A stretch of 32,558 bases of DNA from Planctomycetota bacterium (GCA_021809365.1 JAKBAC010000021.1:1-32558); one strand, 5' to 3'; shown: positions 1-7,855, numbered from the stretch's first letter. Translations and numbers: made by a program. Notes: generated by a model not told the origin, from the sequence alone.

Positions 1-190
1 CGTCCCTTTGTGTCGTCGTGTCGTTGTGGTGAATATCCTCGTCGTCACCCCTTTGCGGTTCACCCCGTTGCTCGTTCTTCGTTGCTCGTTTAAGCGCAGC
101 GTTTCGTTGAAGCGTGTCGTTCCGTCGTCGTATCTTTGTGTCGTTGTGTCGTTGTGTCGTTGTGGTAAATACCGTCGTCGTCGCCGCAGC
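1..190. repeat. Degenerate tandem and direct repeats upstream of the ABC transporter gene
   Basis: Two related blocks, at about 5-47 and 135-184, both begin CTTTGTGTCGT, continue with copies of the 8-mer GTCGTTGT, then read GGTGAATA or GGTAAATA followed by CGTCGTCGTC. Between them, 66-93 holds four in-phase heptamers (CGTTGCT, CGTTCTT, CGTTGCT, CGTTTAA). The string at 80-101 recurs in inverted orientation at 7310-7330, with one base of difference. The open frames here are low-complexity, so I read the stretch as non-coding repeat DNA. Confidence 0.75.
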
Positions 191-257
191 GACACTATCC
201 ACGAGGGGTGAAAAACTGTAAAATTGCTGGTTTGTTGTCCGGTGGAACCGAGGGTCT

Positions 258-2375
258 ATGCAAGCGCTATGGCGGGTAATGAAAGGGGTTTGGCCCTATC
301 GGGCGGCGGCGATCGTGGGGTTCCTCTGTGCCCTGGGGGTCGGAATCTCTTATGCTTCCGGCATCGCCACGCTGCTGCCGGTGATGAAGATTTTTATCAG
401 CACTGAAGGCGTGCATGGATGGGCCAATCAAACCGCCGTTCAACAGCGGCTGCATTTACGGATTCTAAATTTAAGCTCTTCCGTGCGGGAAAATGCCCTG
501 GCGATTGTCATCACGCGGACCACGTCACAAACACCGCATCCTTTGCGTGTGCTCAAAACCGGGGATCGGATTGTTTCGGTCGCACAACTCGGCCCGCAGG
601 GACAAATCATCCAAGAAAGCCCGCACTGGCAGAACATGCTGGCCATGCTGGCTTCCGGGAAAGCGGGTTCGCGGATGCAATTGGCCATCAGCGCCAACAA
701 TGGCACGGCATTGGCCCTGGTGGTAATCATCCTGCCCGGCATGCACTGGTATATGCGGGATTTTGTATCCATTGTGGCGGCCATGCCGCAGGACCCGCTG
801 CTGTGCCTGGTGTGGGTGGTGGTGATTTTCATTATTCTGTGCATCGTGGGCAGTATCTTCCGGTATTATCAGCAATATCTTTCCATGACCATCGCGGCGC
901 GCGTTATTATTAACCTGCGCCGCAGGATGTACAATAAAATTGTTCAGTTACCCGCCGGCTACATGGCGCAAAATGGCACCTCGGACCTTACCAGCCGACT
1001 CACGCAGGACACCGGCTCGTTAAGTGATGGCGTGGCCACGCTGCTGGGAAAGACGATATTGGAGCCGGCCAAAGCTCTGGGCGTTGCGGTATTCGCGATC
1101 TGGATTGACTGGCGCTTATGCCTGGCCACCGTATTGGTGATACCTGTTATCGCGGTGATCATCCGCAAATTTGCCAAGCACATGCGCAAAGCCAGCCGCC
1201 GCGGGCTGGAGCAGTGGTCCGGCATGATGACCATCATGAGCGAAACACTGGCCGGGTTGCGGATTGTCAAAGCCTATTCCGGAGAAGGATATGAACGTCG
1301 GCGCTTCACGCAGGCCAATCGGCTGCTTTATAAGCAACAGCGAAAAATGAGCCACTATTCCGCCATGTCGCGTCCCACCATTGAAACCGTGGCCGTCATG
1401 CTCGGAAGCATTCCGATCCTGATTGCCGCGAAGTTTGTGCTGGAGGACAGCATCAACAAGGATTTATTCTTTCTGCTTATGGCCTGTTTTATCGGGATAT
1501 TTGAACCTTTGCGCAAGCTGGCGGATGTGAACGCCAAAATCCAGCAGTCCAATGCCGCCGCCACCCGAATTTTTGAAATTATTGACGCCCCATCCGAGCC
1601 GAATTATTCCCACCAGATGCCACATTTGCCGCGGCATTCCCATGACATAATCTTTGACCATCTGAGTTTCACCTATCCCGGTCATGAACAGCAGGTGCTT
1701 TCCGACATCTGCTTTTCGGTGCAATTCGGACAGATGGCGGCGATTGTTGGAAGTAATGGATCCGGCAAAACCACGCTGATGTCCCTCTTGCCCCGGCTCT
1801 ATGTGCCCACGACAGGCCGCATTCTCATTGATGGAATGGATGCGGCAAATGTTTCGCTGGCGTCCCTGCGCAAGCAGATCGGACTGGTAACGCAGGAAAC
1901 ATTTCTGTTTGCGGACACCATTTATAACAACATCGCCTATGGCCGCCGGCACGCTTCGCATGATGAGGTCATGGCGGCGAGCGCCAGGAGTTATGCGGAC
2001 GAATTCATCCGTTCACTTCCGGAAGGCTATGACACGATGGTGGGCCAGGGCGGCATCCGCCTGTCCGGAGGCCAGCGGCAGAGAATTGCCATTGCACGGG
2101 CGATTCTGCGCGATCCGACAATGATTATTTTCGATGAAGCCATGAGCCAGATCGACACGGAAAGCGAATTCAAAATCGCCCTGGCCTTGAAGGACTTCAT
2201 GCGGAACCGCACCAGTTTTGTTATCGCGCACCACTTCAGCACCATCGTGTCGGCGGACGTGATCATCTGCCTGGAAGCGGGGAAAATCGTCGGCATGGGC
2301 AAACATCATGAACTTCTGGCCGCGTGCGAAACGTATCGGCAACTGTACAACACACAATTCCGCGAAGTCGGGTGA
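258..2375 (+). CDS. ABC transporter, fused permease and ATPase (MsbA/lipid-exporter type) with PDZ-like insertion
   Basis: This is an exporter half-transporter of 705 residues, which would act as a homodimer in the inner membrane. A membrane segment at about residues 14-36 is followed by an extra segment of about 110 residues before the next membrane helices. That segment contains LKTGDRIVSV at residue 99, which resembles a PDZ domain core. The nucleotide-binding domain is complete: Walker A GSNGSGKT at 498-505, signature LSGGQ at 602-606, Walker B IIFDEA at 623-628, and the H-loop histidine in IAHHFST. The usual D-loop SALD reads MSQID. Family members are usually about 580 residues, so the insertion explains the extra length. 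The ATG at 258 follows GAGG (250-253) closely. MsbA relatives flip lipid A or other lipids; the substrate here is unknown. An LptD-like gene elsewhere in the window makes a lipid role plausible but does not prove it. Confidence 0.9.
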   Translation: MQALWRVMKGVWPYRAAAIVGFLCALGVGISYASGIATLLPVMKIFISTEGVHGWANQTAVQQRLHLRILNLSSSVRENALAIVITRTTSQTPHPLRVLKTGDRIVSVAQLGPQGQIIQESPHWQNMLAMLASGKAGSRMQLAISANNGTALALVVIILPGMHWYMRDFVSIVAAMPQDPLLCLVWVVVIFIILCIVGSIFRYYQQYLSMTIAARVIINLRRRMYNKIVQLPAGYMAQNGTSDLTSRLTQDTGSLSDGVATLLGKTILEPAKALGVAVFAIWIDWRLCLATVLVIPVIAVIIRKFAKHMRKASRRGLEQWSGMMTIMSETLAGLRIVKAYSGEGYERRRFTQANRLLYKQQRKMSHYSAMSRPTIETVAVMLGSIPILIAAKFVLEDSINKDLFFLLMACFIGIFEPLRKLADVNAKIQQSNAAATRIFEIIDAPSEPNYSHQMPHLPRHSHDIIFDHLSFTYPGHEQQVLSDICFSVQFGQMAAIVGSNGSGKTTLMSLLPRLYVPTTGRILIDGMDAANVSLASLRKQIGLVTQETFLFADTIYNNIAYGRRHASHDEVMAASARSYADEFIRSLPEGYDTMVGQGGIRLSGGQRQRIAIARAILRDPTMIIFDEAMSQIDTESEFKIALALKDFMRNRTSFVIAHHFSTIVSADVIICLEAGKIVGMGKHHELLAACETYRQLYNTQFREVG

Positions 2376-2379
2376 GCGG

Positions 2380-2437
2380 CAGCGGCGGCGGCGGCCGCCG
2401 CAGAGCAGGGGAAAGGAGAGAGTTGAACAGTAGAGCA
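2380..2437 (+). repeat. Dispersed repeat, copy 1 (GC-rich palindrome plus AGGAGAGAGTTG tail)
   Basis: A GGC/GCC-rich self-complementary stretch is followed by GCCGCAGAGC, then AGGAGAGAGTTGAACAGTAG. The same arrangement recurs in the same orientation at 7202-7257 with a few substitutions. It starts just after the ABC transporter stop codon and could fold in the mRNA, but no T-run follows, so I do not call it a terminator. Confidence 0.7.
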
Positions 2438-2480
2438 CATAACGCTGGAACTCAAGAGTTGCTGTCGCAAGATAAGGCTT

Positions 2481-2557
<77 letters not shown>

Positions 2558-2598
2558 GCGCCATTACCCTCCCCCGCCGCCCCCTATAGCCTCTCCAC

Positions 2599-2630
2599 GG
2601 CACAAGTGCCGCATCCCGGTCCGCCGGGAT
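2599..2630. other. Two adjacent small hairpins
   Basis: GGCAC-AA-GTGCC (2599-2610) is followed by ATCCCGG-TCCG-CCGGGAT (2613-2630), both perfect stems. No T-run follows on either strand, so a terminator is not supported. They lie in the repeat-rich gap after the ABC transporter gene. Confidence 0.5.
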
Positions 2631-2746
2631 TTGACAAGTAAATAACATGCCGCCACAGTGATCGCGGAAAAGAATCCTGAACGACAACCGGCACACACTG
2701 TTGCCACGCGACCCCGTTGTTCGTTGACCGTCACAGCGCTTCCCTA

Positions 2747-2835
2747 TTCTCCTAACTCCTATCTCCTAACTCCTGAATACTCGGCCATCTCCTGACTCCT
2801 GACTCCTGACTCCTGAATGCTGAATGCTGAATGCT
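2747..2835 (+). repeat. Heptanucleotide tandem array, interrupted
   Basis: The units are TTCTCCT, AACTCCT, ATCTCCT, AACTCCT and GAATACT. A five-base break CGGCC follows, then ATCTCCT, GACTCCT x3 and GAATGCT x3. The composite GAATACTCGGCCATCTCCT reappears in the array at 2973-3034, so the two arrays share ancestry beyond the simple repeat. Confidence 0.9.
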
Positions 2836-2903
2836 GGCCCCCTTAAAACATCTTGGGCATCAAGGGCAACTTGAACCAAACCCGCTAAAATCAACGCTCC
2901 CAT

Positions 2904-2960
2904 CAACTTGCGCAACTTGGGCAACTTGCCCCCCGAACTTGGGCAACTTGGGCAAGTTGA
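2904..2960 (+). repeat. 9-mer tandem repeat (CAACTTGGG)
   Basis: CAACTTGCG, CAACTTGGG and CAACTTGCC are followed by a short C-rich break, then GAACTTGGG, CAACTTGGG and CAAGTTG. Looser copies extend leftward to about 2850 (CTTGGGCATCAAGGGCAACTTG). It is sandwiched between two heptamer arrays. Confidence 0.85.
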
Positions 2961-2972
2961 AATTCGCAAAGT

Positions 2973-3034
2973 CTTCTAACTCCTAACTCCTATTCTCCTA
3001 ACTCCTGAATACTCGGCCATCTCCTAACTCCTCA
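2973..3034 (+). repeat. Heptanucleotide tandem array
   Basis: CT-ending 7-mers (AACTCCT, TTCTCCT, GAATACT, ATCTCCT) include the same CGGCC interruption seen at 2783-2787. The array ends just before the region that carries the hicA relic and the carA start. Confidence 0.88.
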
Positions 3035-3110
3035 ATGCCGGCGGTGCCGCCGCGTTGCAGAATCGGTCACAGGCCCCGCCCGCGATCTGGGATTTTCGCA
3101 TTCCTTCTGA

Positions 3111-3116
3111 TATACT
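3111..3116 (+). promoter_or_regulatory. Possible -10 box (TATACT) ahead of the hicA relic and carA
   Basis: TATACT matches five of six -10 consensus positions. No good -35 hexamer is visible 16-18 bp upstream, so this is only a candidate. It would serve the hicA relic and carA, which begins 168 bp further on. Confidence 0.25.
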
Positions 3117-3122
3117 GAACTG

Positions 3123-3267
3123 ATGCCCAGTGACGTGCGCTTTAGTGAGGTTCGAAAAATGCTGGAGGCAAAGGGCTATCGGCTGGATCGAATAAGAGGT
3201 TCGCACCAATCTGTTTGAAAAATCGGGCGGGCAATTGATGGTGATACCCGTTCATCATGGAAAGTGA
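3123..3267 (+). pseudogene. HicA-type mRNA interferase toxin relic, frameshifted
   Basis: The ATG frame gives a HicA-like N terminus (SEVRKMLEAKGY, then RIRGSHQ, the family's conserved GSH with the catalytic histidine) and stops at 3216-3218. Moving one base at position 3210 continues the family pattern as [18 protein letters not shown] and stops at 3265-3267. In a third frame KPKGV follows, like the PKGT that precedes the last HicA helix, but this already overlaps the carA ribosome-binding site. The C-terminal helix and any HicB antitoxin are missing. Intact HicA proteins are about 60-80 residues. I infer a dead toxin gene truncated against carA. Confidence 0.72.
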
Positions 3268-3284
3268 AACCCAAAGGAGTTTCA

Positions 3285-4484
3285 ATGTCTGACATGCCCA
3301 TCGCAATACTTGCTCTGGAAGATGGAACTGTTTTTACCGGCCTGGCCTTTGGCGCGGCGGTTACGCGTCCGGGCGAGGTCGTATTTAATACATCGCTGAG
3401 CGGTTATCAGGAAATTTTGACCGATCCATCCTATCGCGGGCAGATTGTCACCATGACCTGCCCGCAGATCGGCAATTACGGCATTGCCGACGGTTCCGAT
3501 GAAGAATCGGGCCATCCGCAGGTTGAGGGGTTCTTAATCAAGGAACTTTCTTCGCTGGTCAGCAATTACCGCGCGGTGGAATCGCTGCATGACTATCTCA
3601 TGCGGCACAATGTTCCTGGAATCGCGGGTATTGATACCCGGGCGCTGGTTCGCAAACTGCGCACGCAAGGCGCGTTGAAGGGTGTGATCTGCACCGATCC
3701 CGCGCGCGTCGGTGATGAGGCCGCGCTCGTGGCGATGGCCCAAGCCTGGAGTGGCCTGGTGGGTATTGACCTGGTCGGGCAGGTCACACCGGAAAAGACC
3801 TACCACTGGGCGCAGGACAAAGGCATCTGGGCCCAGAGAACCGACCATCATGGTGCCATTGAACACCATGTTGTGGCCATTGATTGCGGAGCCAAACGCA
3901 ACATTTTGCGCAACTTGGCGCAGAGTGGATGCCGTGTCACAGTGGTACCCGCCACCACCAAAGCTGAAGAAATTTTGTCGCACCAGCCGGACGGGGTATT
4001 CATCAGCAATGGACCCGGTGATCCGGAGCCGATTGCCTACACGCAGGACACCCTCAAAAAACTCATCGGGAAAAAACCGATTTTCGGAATCTGCCTGGGC
4101 CATCAATTATTGGGCCTGGCACTGGGCGCTAAAACCTACAAACTTAAATTCGGCCATCGCGGCGGCAATCAGCCGGTGCAAAACACCGGCACGGGCAAGG
4201 TGGAAATCACCTCGCAAAATCATGGATTTGCGGTGGACGTGGAATCGTTGCGCAAGCATGGCGGTGAACCCACGCATATCAACCTCAACGACCAGACGCT
4301 CGAAGGCTTCCGCATGACCTCCGAACCGGTATTCGCCGTGCAATATCATCCCGAAGCCAGTCCCGGCCCGCACGATGCGACATATCTTTTTGATTGTTTT
4401 ATAAAGATGATGGAAACGGGCAAAAGCCCAACCGCCGCGGAAATGAACGCCGCGCAGAACCACCGCAATCAAGTATTGGCGTAA
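3285..4484 (+). CDS. carA: Carbamoyl-phosphate synthase small (glutaminase) subunit CarA
   Basis: CarA hydrolyses glutamine and passes ammonia to CarB for carbamoyl phosphate, the precursor of arginine and pyrimidines. The 399-residue protein has the CarA N-terminal domain ([10 protein letters not shown], then [17 protein letters not shown]) and a class I glutamine amidotransferase domain. The nucleophile is Cys270 in FGICLGHQ, and the catalytic His355 and Glu357 lie in [10 protein letters not shown]. The start is set by AAAGGAG at 3273-3279, five bases before this ATG. A longer frame from a GTG at 3264 would begin in the hicA relic. carB is not in the window. The gene ends seven bases from the convergent GH92 gene, with no terminator between them. 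Confidence 0.96.
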   Translation: MSDMPIAILALEDGTVFTGLAFGAAVTRPGEVVFNTSLSGYQEILTDPSYRGQIVTMTCPQIGNYGIADGSDEESGHPQVEGFLIKELSSLVSNYRAVESLHDYLMRHNVPGIAGIDTRALVRKLRTQGALKGVICTDPARVGDEAALVAMAQAWSGLVGIDLVGQVTPEKTYHWAQDKGIWAQRTDHHGAIEHHVVAIDCGAKRNILRNLAQSGCRVTVVPATTKAEEILSHQPDGVFISNGPGDPEPIAYTQDTLKKLIGKKPIFGICLGHQLLGLALGAKTYKLKFGHRGGNQPVQNTGTGKVEITSQNHGFAVDVESLRKHGGEPTHINLNDQTLEGFRMTSEPVFAVQYHPEASPGPHDATYLFDCFIKMMETGKSPTAAEMNAAQNHRNQVLA

Positions 4485-4491
4485 TGTTCTC

Positions 4492-7008
4492 TCACAGGAT
4501 CAGACCCGATGGCGGCCGGTCCGCCTTGGCCGAGGCCCATTCCTGATTGGCTTGATTGCCCATGCGGAAATGCAGTTCTCCACCCGCGACAATATCAGCG
4601 TGCGTAAACCAGGATCGGGTCAACTCCCTGCCGTTGAGTTTCGCGCTTTGAATGTAACAATTGTCCGCGGAATTATTTTCGGCAATGATCGTGAATGTCG
4701 TTCCCGTGGCCGGGTTGTGTATCTTCGCCCGATCAATCAGCGGGCTGCCGATAACATAAACACCCGTTGCGGCATTGACCGGGTAGAACCCCAAGGCACC
4801 CAACGTGAAGCAGCTTGAAATCTGCCCGATATCATCATTGCCCGGCAGGCCTTTGGGCGTGTTGTTGTACAGCCCCATGACCTTGCGTACCCAATACTGC
4901 GTCTTCCATGCCGCGCCCGCAAATGGATATAAATACGGAATATGGTTGCTGGGTTCATTACCCTGCGCATCCTGGCCGATCATGCCGGTAATGTCCACAT
5001 CATAGTTACGAATGTGGGAAGGCGCGGTAAACAGGGCGTCGAGTTTTGCCACGAATGGTTCGTCGCCGCCAAAAAGATCAATGAGTCCCGACACATCCTG
5101 CATGACATTAAATGTGGCCTGCCAGGCGTCGGACTCGGTGTAATCGGCCCAGTATTGCTCATCGGGATGGAAAGGACGGAACTTTCCTTCCCGCCATTTT
5201 CCGTCAGCGGTTTTGCCGCGCATAAAACCGGTTACCGGATCAAAAAGATTCCTGTAATTCTGTCCGAGTTTATAGAACATTTTCGCGTCATCATGCTTTC
5301 CCAGCAGCTCGGCCATGGCTCCCACGCACCAGTAATCATAGGCATAATCCAGTGTGCGGGACACCGCCTGGCGCTGGCGCTCAGCACCGATGGATCGTGC
5401 CGCGGTCTGCGGTTCCGAAGGCAGATAGCCAAGGTGGCGGAACTTCTCCTGCAGTTCTTTATTATGATTGCGCGTGGCACCGACCAATGCCGTATCGCGC
5501 ATGGCGGCATAAACAGCCGGAACATCATAATCACGGAACCCGCGCGTATACGCCGCCACGATCATCGCCACAACATGAAACCCGGTCATGCACCAGGTTT
5601 CATTTCCCCACAGGGGCCAAATCGGCAGCGAATGCTGATTGAACTGCCGGTAGTCGGTCAGCAGCGTTTTGATAACATCGTTAATGCGCTGCGGCTGCAT
5701 CAACATCATGAACGGGAACTGCGCGCGATAAATATCCCAAATTGACAATGTGGTGTAGTTGGTAAATCCGGGATTGGCGTGATTTTTATGGTTTTCACCG
5801 CGGTAAGTGCCATCCACATCATTAAATGTAGTCGGGCCGATCATGGCATGATAAGCACTGGTGTAAAAGGTTTGAGTCAGTTCGGTGCTCGCGAGACTGG
5901 CATCCAGCGTGGATAAGGCATGATTCCAGGTCTGTTCCGCCTTGCGATGCACCGTATCAAAATCAAAATCGGGAATTTCCGCCCGCAAATTTTTGCGGGC
6001 ACCTTCAATGCCGGTTCCGGAGATGCCCACTTTAATTACCACTGGTTTATAGGCGGTCTGGGAAAAATGAAATACCGCTTTCAATTTCGGCCCCGGCACC
6101 GATCCGATGGTCCCCGCCTGGACCTTTCCGTTCCGTTGCACCTCGCAGCGTTCAAACGGTCGCGAAAATTCCATGACAAAATACACCTGCCGATTCGGTG
6201 CCCATCCATGCGTGCCACGATAGCCGCTGACGGTAGTAGCATTTTCAATATTCAGTTGTCCCTCGAAAACGGTCGAGTCAAGGGAATGGATCAGATCCAA
6301 AATGACATGGCCTTTGTGTTTACCGGGAAATGTGTAGCGGTGCATGCCGCAACGGGTTGTGGCCGTGAGTTCCGCCACAATACCTGAATCATCAAGGAGC
6401 ACGCTGTAATAGCCGGTTCGGACGGTCTCATGCTGGTGTGAAAATTTGGACGCATACCCCGAAGCACGCGCCACCCAGCCGGAGTCCGAACCAATCTGCT
6501 GATCCTGGGCGTCATGCTGCCATCCCGGACCGCCGACATTCCATCGCACCGGCCCGACATTCGGCATCAGCAACACATCCCCAAGCTCGGGGCATCCCGT
6601 TCCGGAAAGATGCGTATGGCTGAATCCCCGGATCACGTTGTCGGGATAGAAATAACCCGCACAATGTTCCCATGGATATACAATCACATTGCGTCCCTTC
6701 CGCCACCACTGCGGCTGCGCCGGCCCGGCGGTGTCCGGGCTAAGTTGCACCAGACCAAACGGCAGCGTGGCTCCAGGAAAGGTGCGGCCATAGCCATCCG
6801 TACCAATGATGGGCTGCACCGCATCGGCGAATCCGCCGGACGAAATGGGTTTGCCGCGCATGGTGTTGCCCGGCATCGGACAGGCCGATTCATTGGCGGA
6901 ACATCCCGTCAACAGTGATCCCAGGGAAGTCGCGGCAGTCAATGCCACGGCTGATTTTATGAATTGCCGCCGCTGTATCGCGGCACCGTCCAATTTCGTT
7001 TCTGACAT
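4492..7008 (-). CDS. GH92 family alpha-mannosidase, secreted lipoprotein
   Basis: GH92 enzymes are calcium-dependent inverting alpha-mannosidases that trim mannose chains of glycans. This 838-residue protein begins with a twin-arginine-like RRQFIKSA and a lipobox LLTGC, so it should be an exported, lipid-anchored enzyme. Family signatures follow in order: IIGTDGYGRTFPGA, GFSHTHLSGTG, PLWGNETWCMTGFH (Glu470, expected in the active site), the region around WADYTESDAWQ, VSGLIDLFGG, GNEPSNHIPYLYPFAGAAWKT, and the C-terminal GNDDIGQ acidic motif with LGALGFYPV. The chosen ATG has AGGAGA five bases upstream (7014-7019); a frame extending to 7032 lacks this support. No sugar transporter or regulator adjoins it, so the substrate is not indicated. 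Confidence 0.93.
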   Translation of the reverse strand: MSETKLDGAAIQRRQFIKSAVALTAATSLGSLLTGCSANESACPMPGNTMRGKPISSGGFADAVQPIIGTDGYGRTFPGATLPFGLVQLSPDTAGPAQPQWWRKGRNVIVYPWEHCAGYFYPDNVIRGFSHTHLSGTGCPELGDVLLMPNVGPVRWNVGGPGWQHDAQDQQIGSDSGWVARASGYASKFSHQHETVRTGYYSVLLDDSGIVAELTATTRCGMHRYTFPGKHKGHVILDLIHSLDSTVFEGQLNIENATTVSGYRGTHGWAPNRQVYFVMEFSRPFERCEVQRNGKVQAGTIGSVPGPKLKAVFHFSQTAYKPVVIKVGISGTGIEGARKNLRAEIPDFDFDTVHRKAEQTWNHALSTLDASLASTELTQTFYTSAYHAMIGPTTFNDVDGTYRGENHKNHANPGFTNYTTLSIWDIYRAQFPFMMLMQPQRINDVIKTLLTDYRQFNQHSLPIWPLWGNETWCMTGFHVVAMIVAAYTRGFRDYDVPAVYAAMRDTALVGATRNHNKELQEKFRHLGYLPSEPQTAARSIGAERQRQAVSRTLDYAYDYWCVGAMAELLGKHDDAKMFYKLGQNYRNLFDPVTGFMRGKTADGKWREGKFRPFHPDEQYWADYTESDAWQATFNVMQDVSGLIDLFGGDEPFVAKLDALFTAPSHIRNYDVDITGMIGQDAQGNEPSNHIPYLYPFAGAAWKTQYWVRKVMGLYNNTPKGLPGNDDIGQISSCFTLGALGFYPVNAATGVYVIGSPLIDRAKIHNPATGTTFTIIAENNSADNCYIQSAKLNGRELTRSWFTHADIVAGGELHFRMGNQANQEWASAKADRPPSGLIL

Positions 7009-7086
7009 GCAAATCTCCTGCGCACATGACAACCCTGAACCGGCGGCTGGTAATCCACAATATCACAAGGCCTACGGCATAAGAAT

Positions 7087-7114
7087 AGTCTATGAAGACA
7101 ATCGCCATTGTCAA
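7087..7114 (-). promoter_or_regulatory. Predicted sigma70-type promoter for the GH92 gene
   Basis: On the minus strand a perfect TTGACA (7109-7114) is followed after 16 bp by TAGACT (7087-7092, four of six consensus bases). This would give a leader of about 70 nt to the GH92 start codon. Confidence 0.45.
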
Positions 7115-7174
7115 ATCAGCGCAGCACGCCGCGGGCAACCGGGGTGCGTGACACTTTCGCAACACCGGCGGCTG

Positions 7175-7207
7175 CCGCAGAAAACGCGCGGTGCAAGCAC
7201 ACGCGGC
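7175..7207 (-). repeat. 33-bp palindromic dispersed element, copy 1
   Basis: Read on the minus strand the unit contains TGCTTGCACCGCGCGTTTT, flanked by GCCGCG on the left and GCGG on the right. The inner part folds imperfectly (CGCG-TGC with GCA-CCGCG). Copies are at 7387-7419 (minus), 21382-21414 and 26612-26644 (plus). This copy differs from the one at 21382 at only two positions of 33. Confidence 0.85.
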
Positions 7208-7257
7208 GGCGGCTGTTGCCGCAGAGCGGGGATCAGGAGAGAGTTGAGCAGTAGGGC
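7202..7257 (+). repeat. Dispersed repeat, copy 2 (see 2380-2437)
   Basis: It matches 2380-2437 in order and orientation: a GGC-rich stretch, GCCGCAGAGC, then AGGAGAGAGTTGAGCAGTAG. It overlaps the end of the 33-bp element and leads into a perfect palindrome. Confidence 0.7.
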
Positions 7258-7258
7258 G

Positions 7259-7278
7259 AATCGGGCCGCGGCCCGATT
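7259..7278. other. Perfect 20-bp palindrome
   Basis: The arms AATCGGGCCG and CGGCCCGATT are exactly complementary with no spacer. The site could be a cruciform or a dimeric protein site. It lies between dispersed repeats, not near a promoter that I can see. Confidence 0.7.
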
Positions 7279-7290
7279 AGAGCAGGTGTG

Positions 7291-7337
7291 GGAACAACGA
7301 ACAACAGGGCGCTGCGCTTAACGAGCAACGAACAACT
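7291..7337 (-). repeat. Heptamer repeat of the GTTGTTC/GTTGCTC type, inverted relative to position 80
   Basis: Read on the minus strand this contains GTTGTTC, GTTGCTC and GTTAAGCGCAGCG. It matches 80-101 with one base of difference. Adjacent on the plus strand is GAACAAC twice in phase. Confidence 0.7.
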
Positions 7338-7354
7338 AGCAGACTTACCTGCGG

Positions 7355-7368
7355 TCTACTTTCTACTT
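7355..7368 (+). repeat. Short heptamer repeat TCTACTT x2
   Basis: There are two exact in-phase copies. The array is short, but the period is the same as in the larger arrays around it, and the next 33-bp element copy follows. Confidence 0.55.
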
Positions 7369-7386
7369 TCTCAACACTGGCGACTT

Positions 7387-7419
7387 CCGCGTAAAACGCG
7401 CGGTGCAAGCACGCGCGGC
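7387..7419 (-). repeat. 33-bp palindromic dispersed element, copy 2
   Basis: The similarity to copy 1 extends upstream: AACAC(C/T)GGCG precedes both, giving a direct repeat of roughly 45 bp (7163-7207 and 7374-7419). On the far side it continues as TAAAAGGGGGATGGGGCG, whose complement resembles the CATCCCTCTTT ahead of copy 4 and the ATCCCCTTTTT ahead of copy 3. Confidence 0.85.
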
Positions 7420-7440
7420 TAAAAGGGGGATGGGGCGGTG

Positions 7441-7475
7441 GATTTGAGATTTCAAATTTCAGATTTCAGATTCCG
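7441..7475 (+). repeat. Heptamer array GATTTCA, five in-phase units
   Basis: GATTTGA, GATTTCA, AATTTCA, GATTTCA and GATTCCG run without a break. The array is flanked on both sides by GGGGATGGGGCG. It is AT-rich, unlike the surrounding sequence. Confidence 0.8.
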
Positions 7476-7573
7476 CAAGGGGATGGGGCGTCCTGGCACC
7501 ACGGTTCGGATCTGTTGCCACGCCCCGGCCAATCAAGGGTACACGGGGCGCGATGGAGCACCGCCTCATTTAA

Positions 7574-7855
7574 TTACTTGAAGCCCTTCGGGCCGCCGGA
7601 ATGGAAATATTTTTTTTCAATCGCGGCGGTCAGATCAATGCCGTGAATATTGGCCAGGGTGCATAACCACGCCATGACATCGGCGAATTCTTCTTCCTGA
7701 TTGGCGCGGTCGTCGCCCTGCAACGCGGTGGCCAATTCGCCGACTTCTTCGATCAACCACATAAAAGTGGGGGCCGAGCCGCGCTGAATATCGCGGGCGG
7801 AATATTTATCGCGAATATGCGCTTGAAATTGTTGAATGCTTAAAACCTCGGACAT
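7574..7855 (-). CDS. MazG-like nucleotide pyrophosphohydrolase
   Basis: This 93-residue protein has the MazG/all-alpha NTP pyrophosphohydrolase metal-binding pattern. EEVGEL lies in the first half, and EEFADVMAWL follows about 25 residues later, with its acidic residues placed to bind magnesium. Such enzymes hydrolyse nucleoside triphosphates or related compounds to monophosphate and pyrophosphate, often for house-cleaning. The exact substrate cannot be read from sequence. The length fits single-domain MazG-like proteins, not full-length MazG (about 260). The chosen ATG has AAAGGA six bases upstream. It lies 38 bp downstream of the RDD gene on the same strand, so the two are probably co-transcribed. 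Confidence 0.85.
   Translation of the reverse strand: MSEVLSIQQFQAHIRDKYSARDIQRGSAPTFMWLIEEVGELATALQGDDRANQEEEFADVMAWLCTLANIHGIDLTAAIEKKYFHSGGPKGFK

Noticed and set aside
8..211. Open frame of 67 codons at the left edge
   Set aside because: It is built from the GTCGTTGT and CGTTGCT repeats, with Val/Cys/Arg-rich low complexity and no recognisable protein.
2613..2636. Hairpin followed by TTGACA as a promoter
   Set aside because: The -35-like TTGACA at 2631 has no acceptable -10 box 16-18 bp downstream.
4942..5745. 267-codon plus-strand open frame opposite the GH92 gene
   Set aside because: It is antisense to conserved GH92 motifs, with no family resemblance and no initiation signal.
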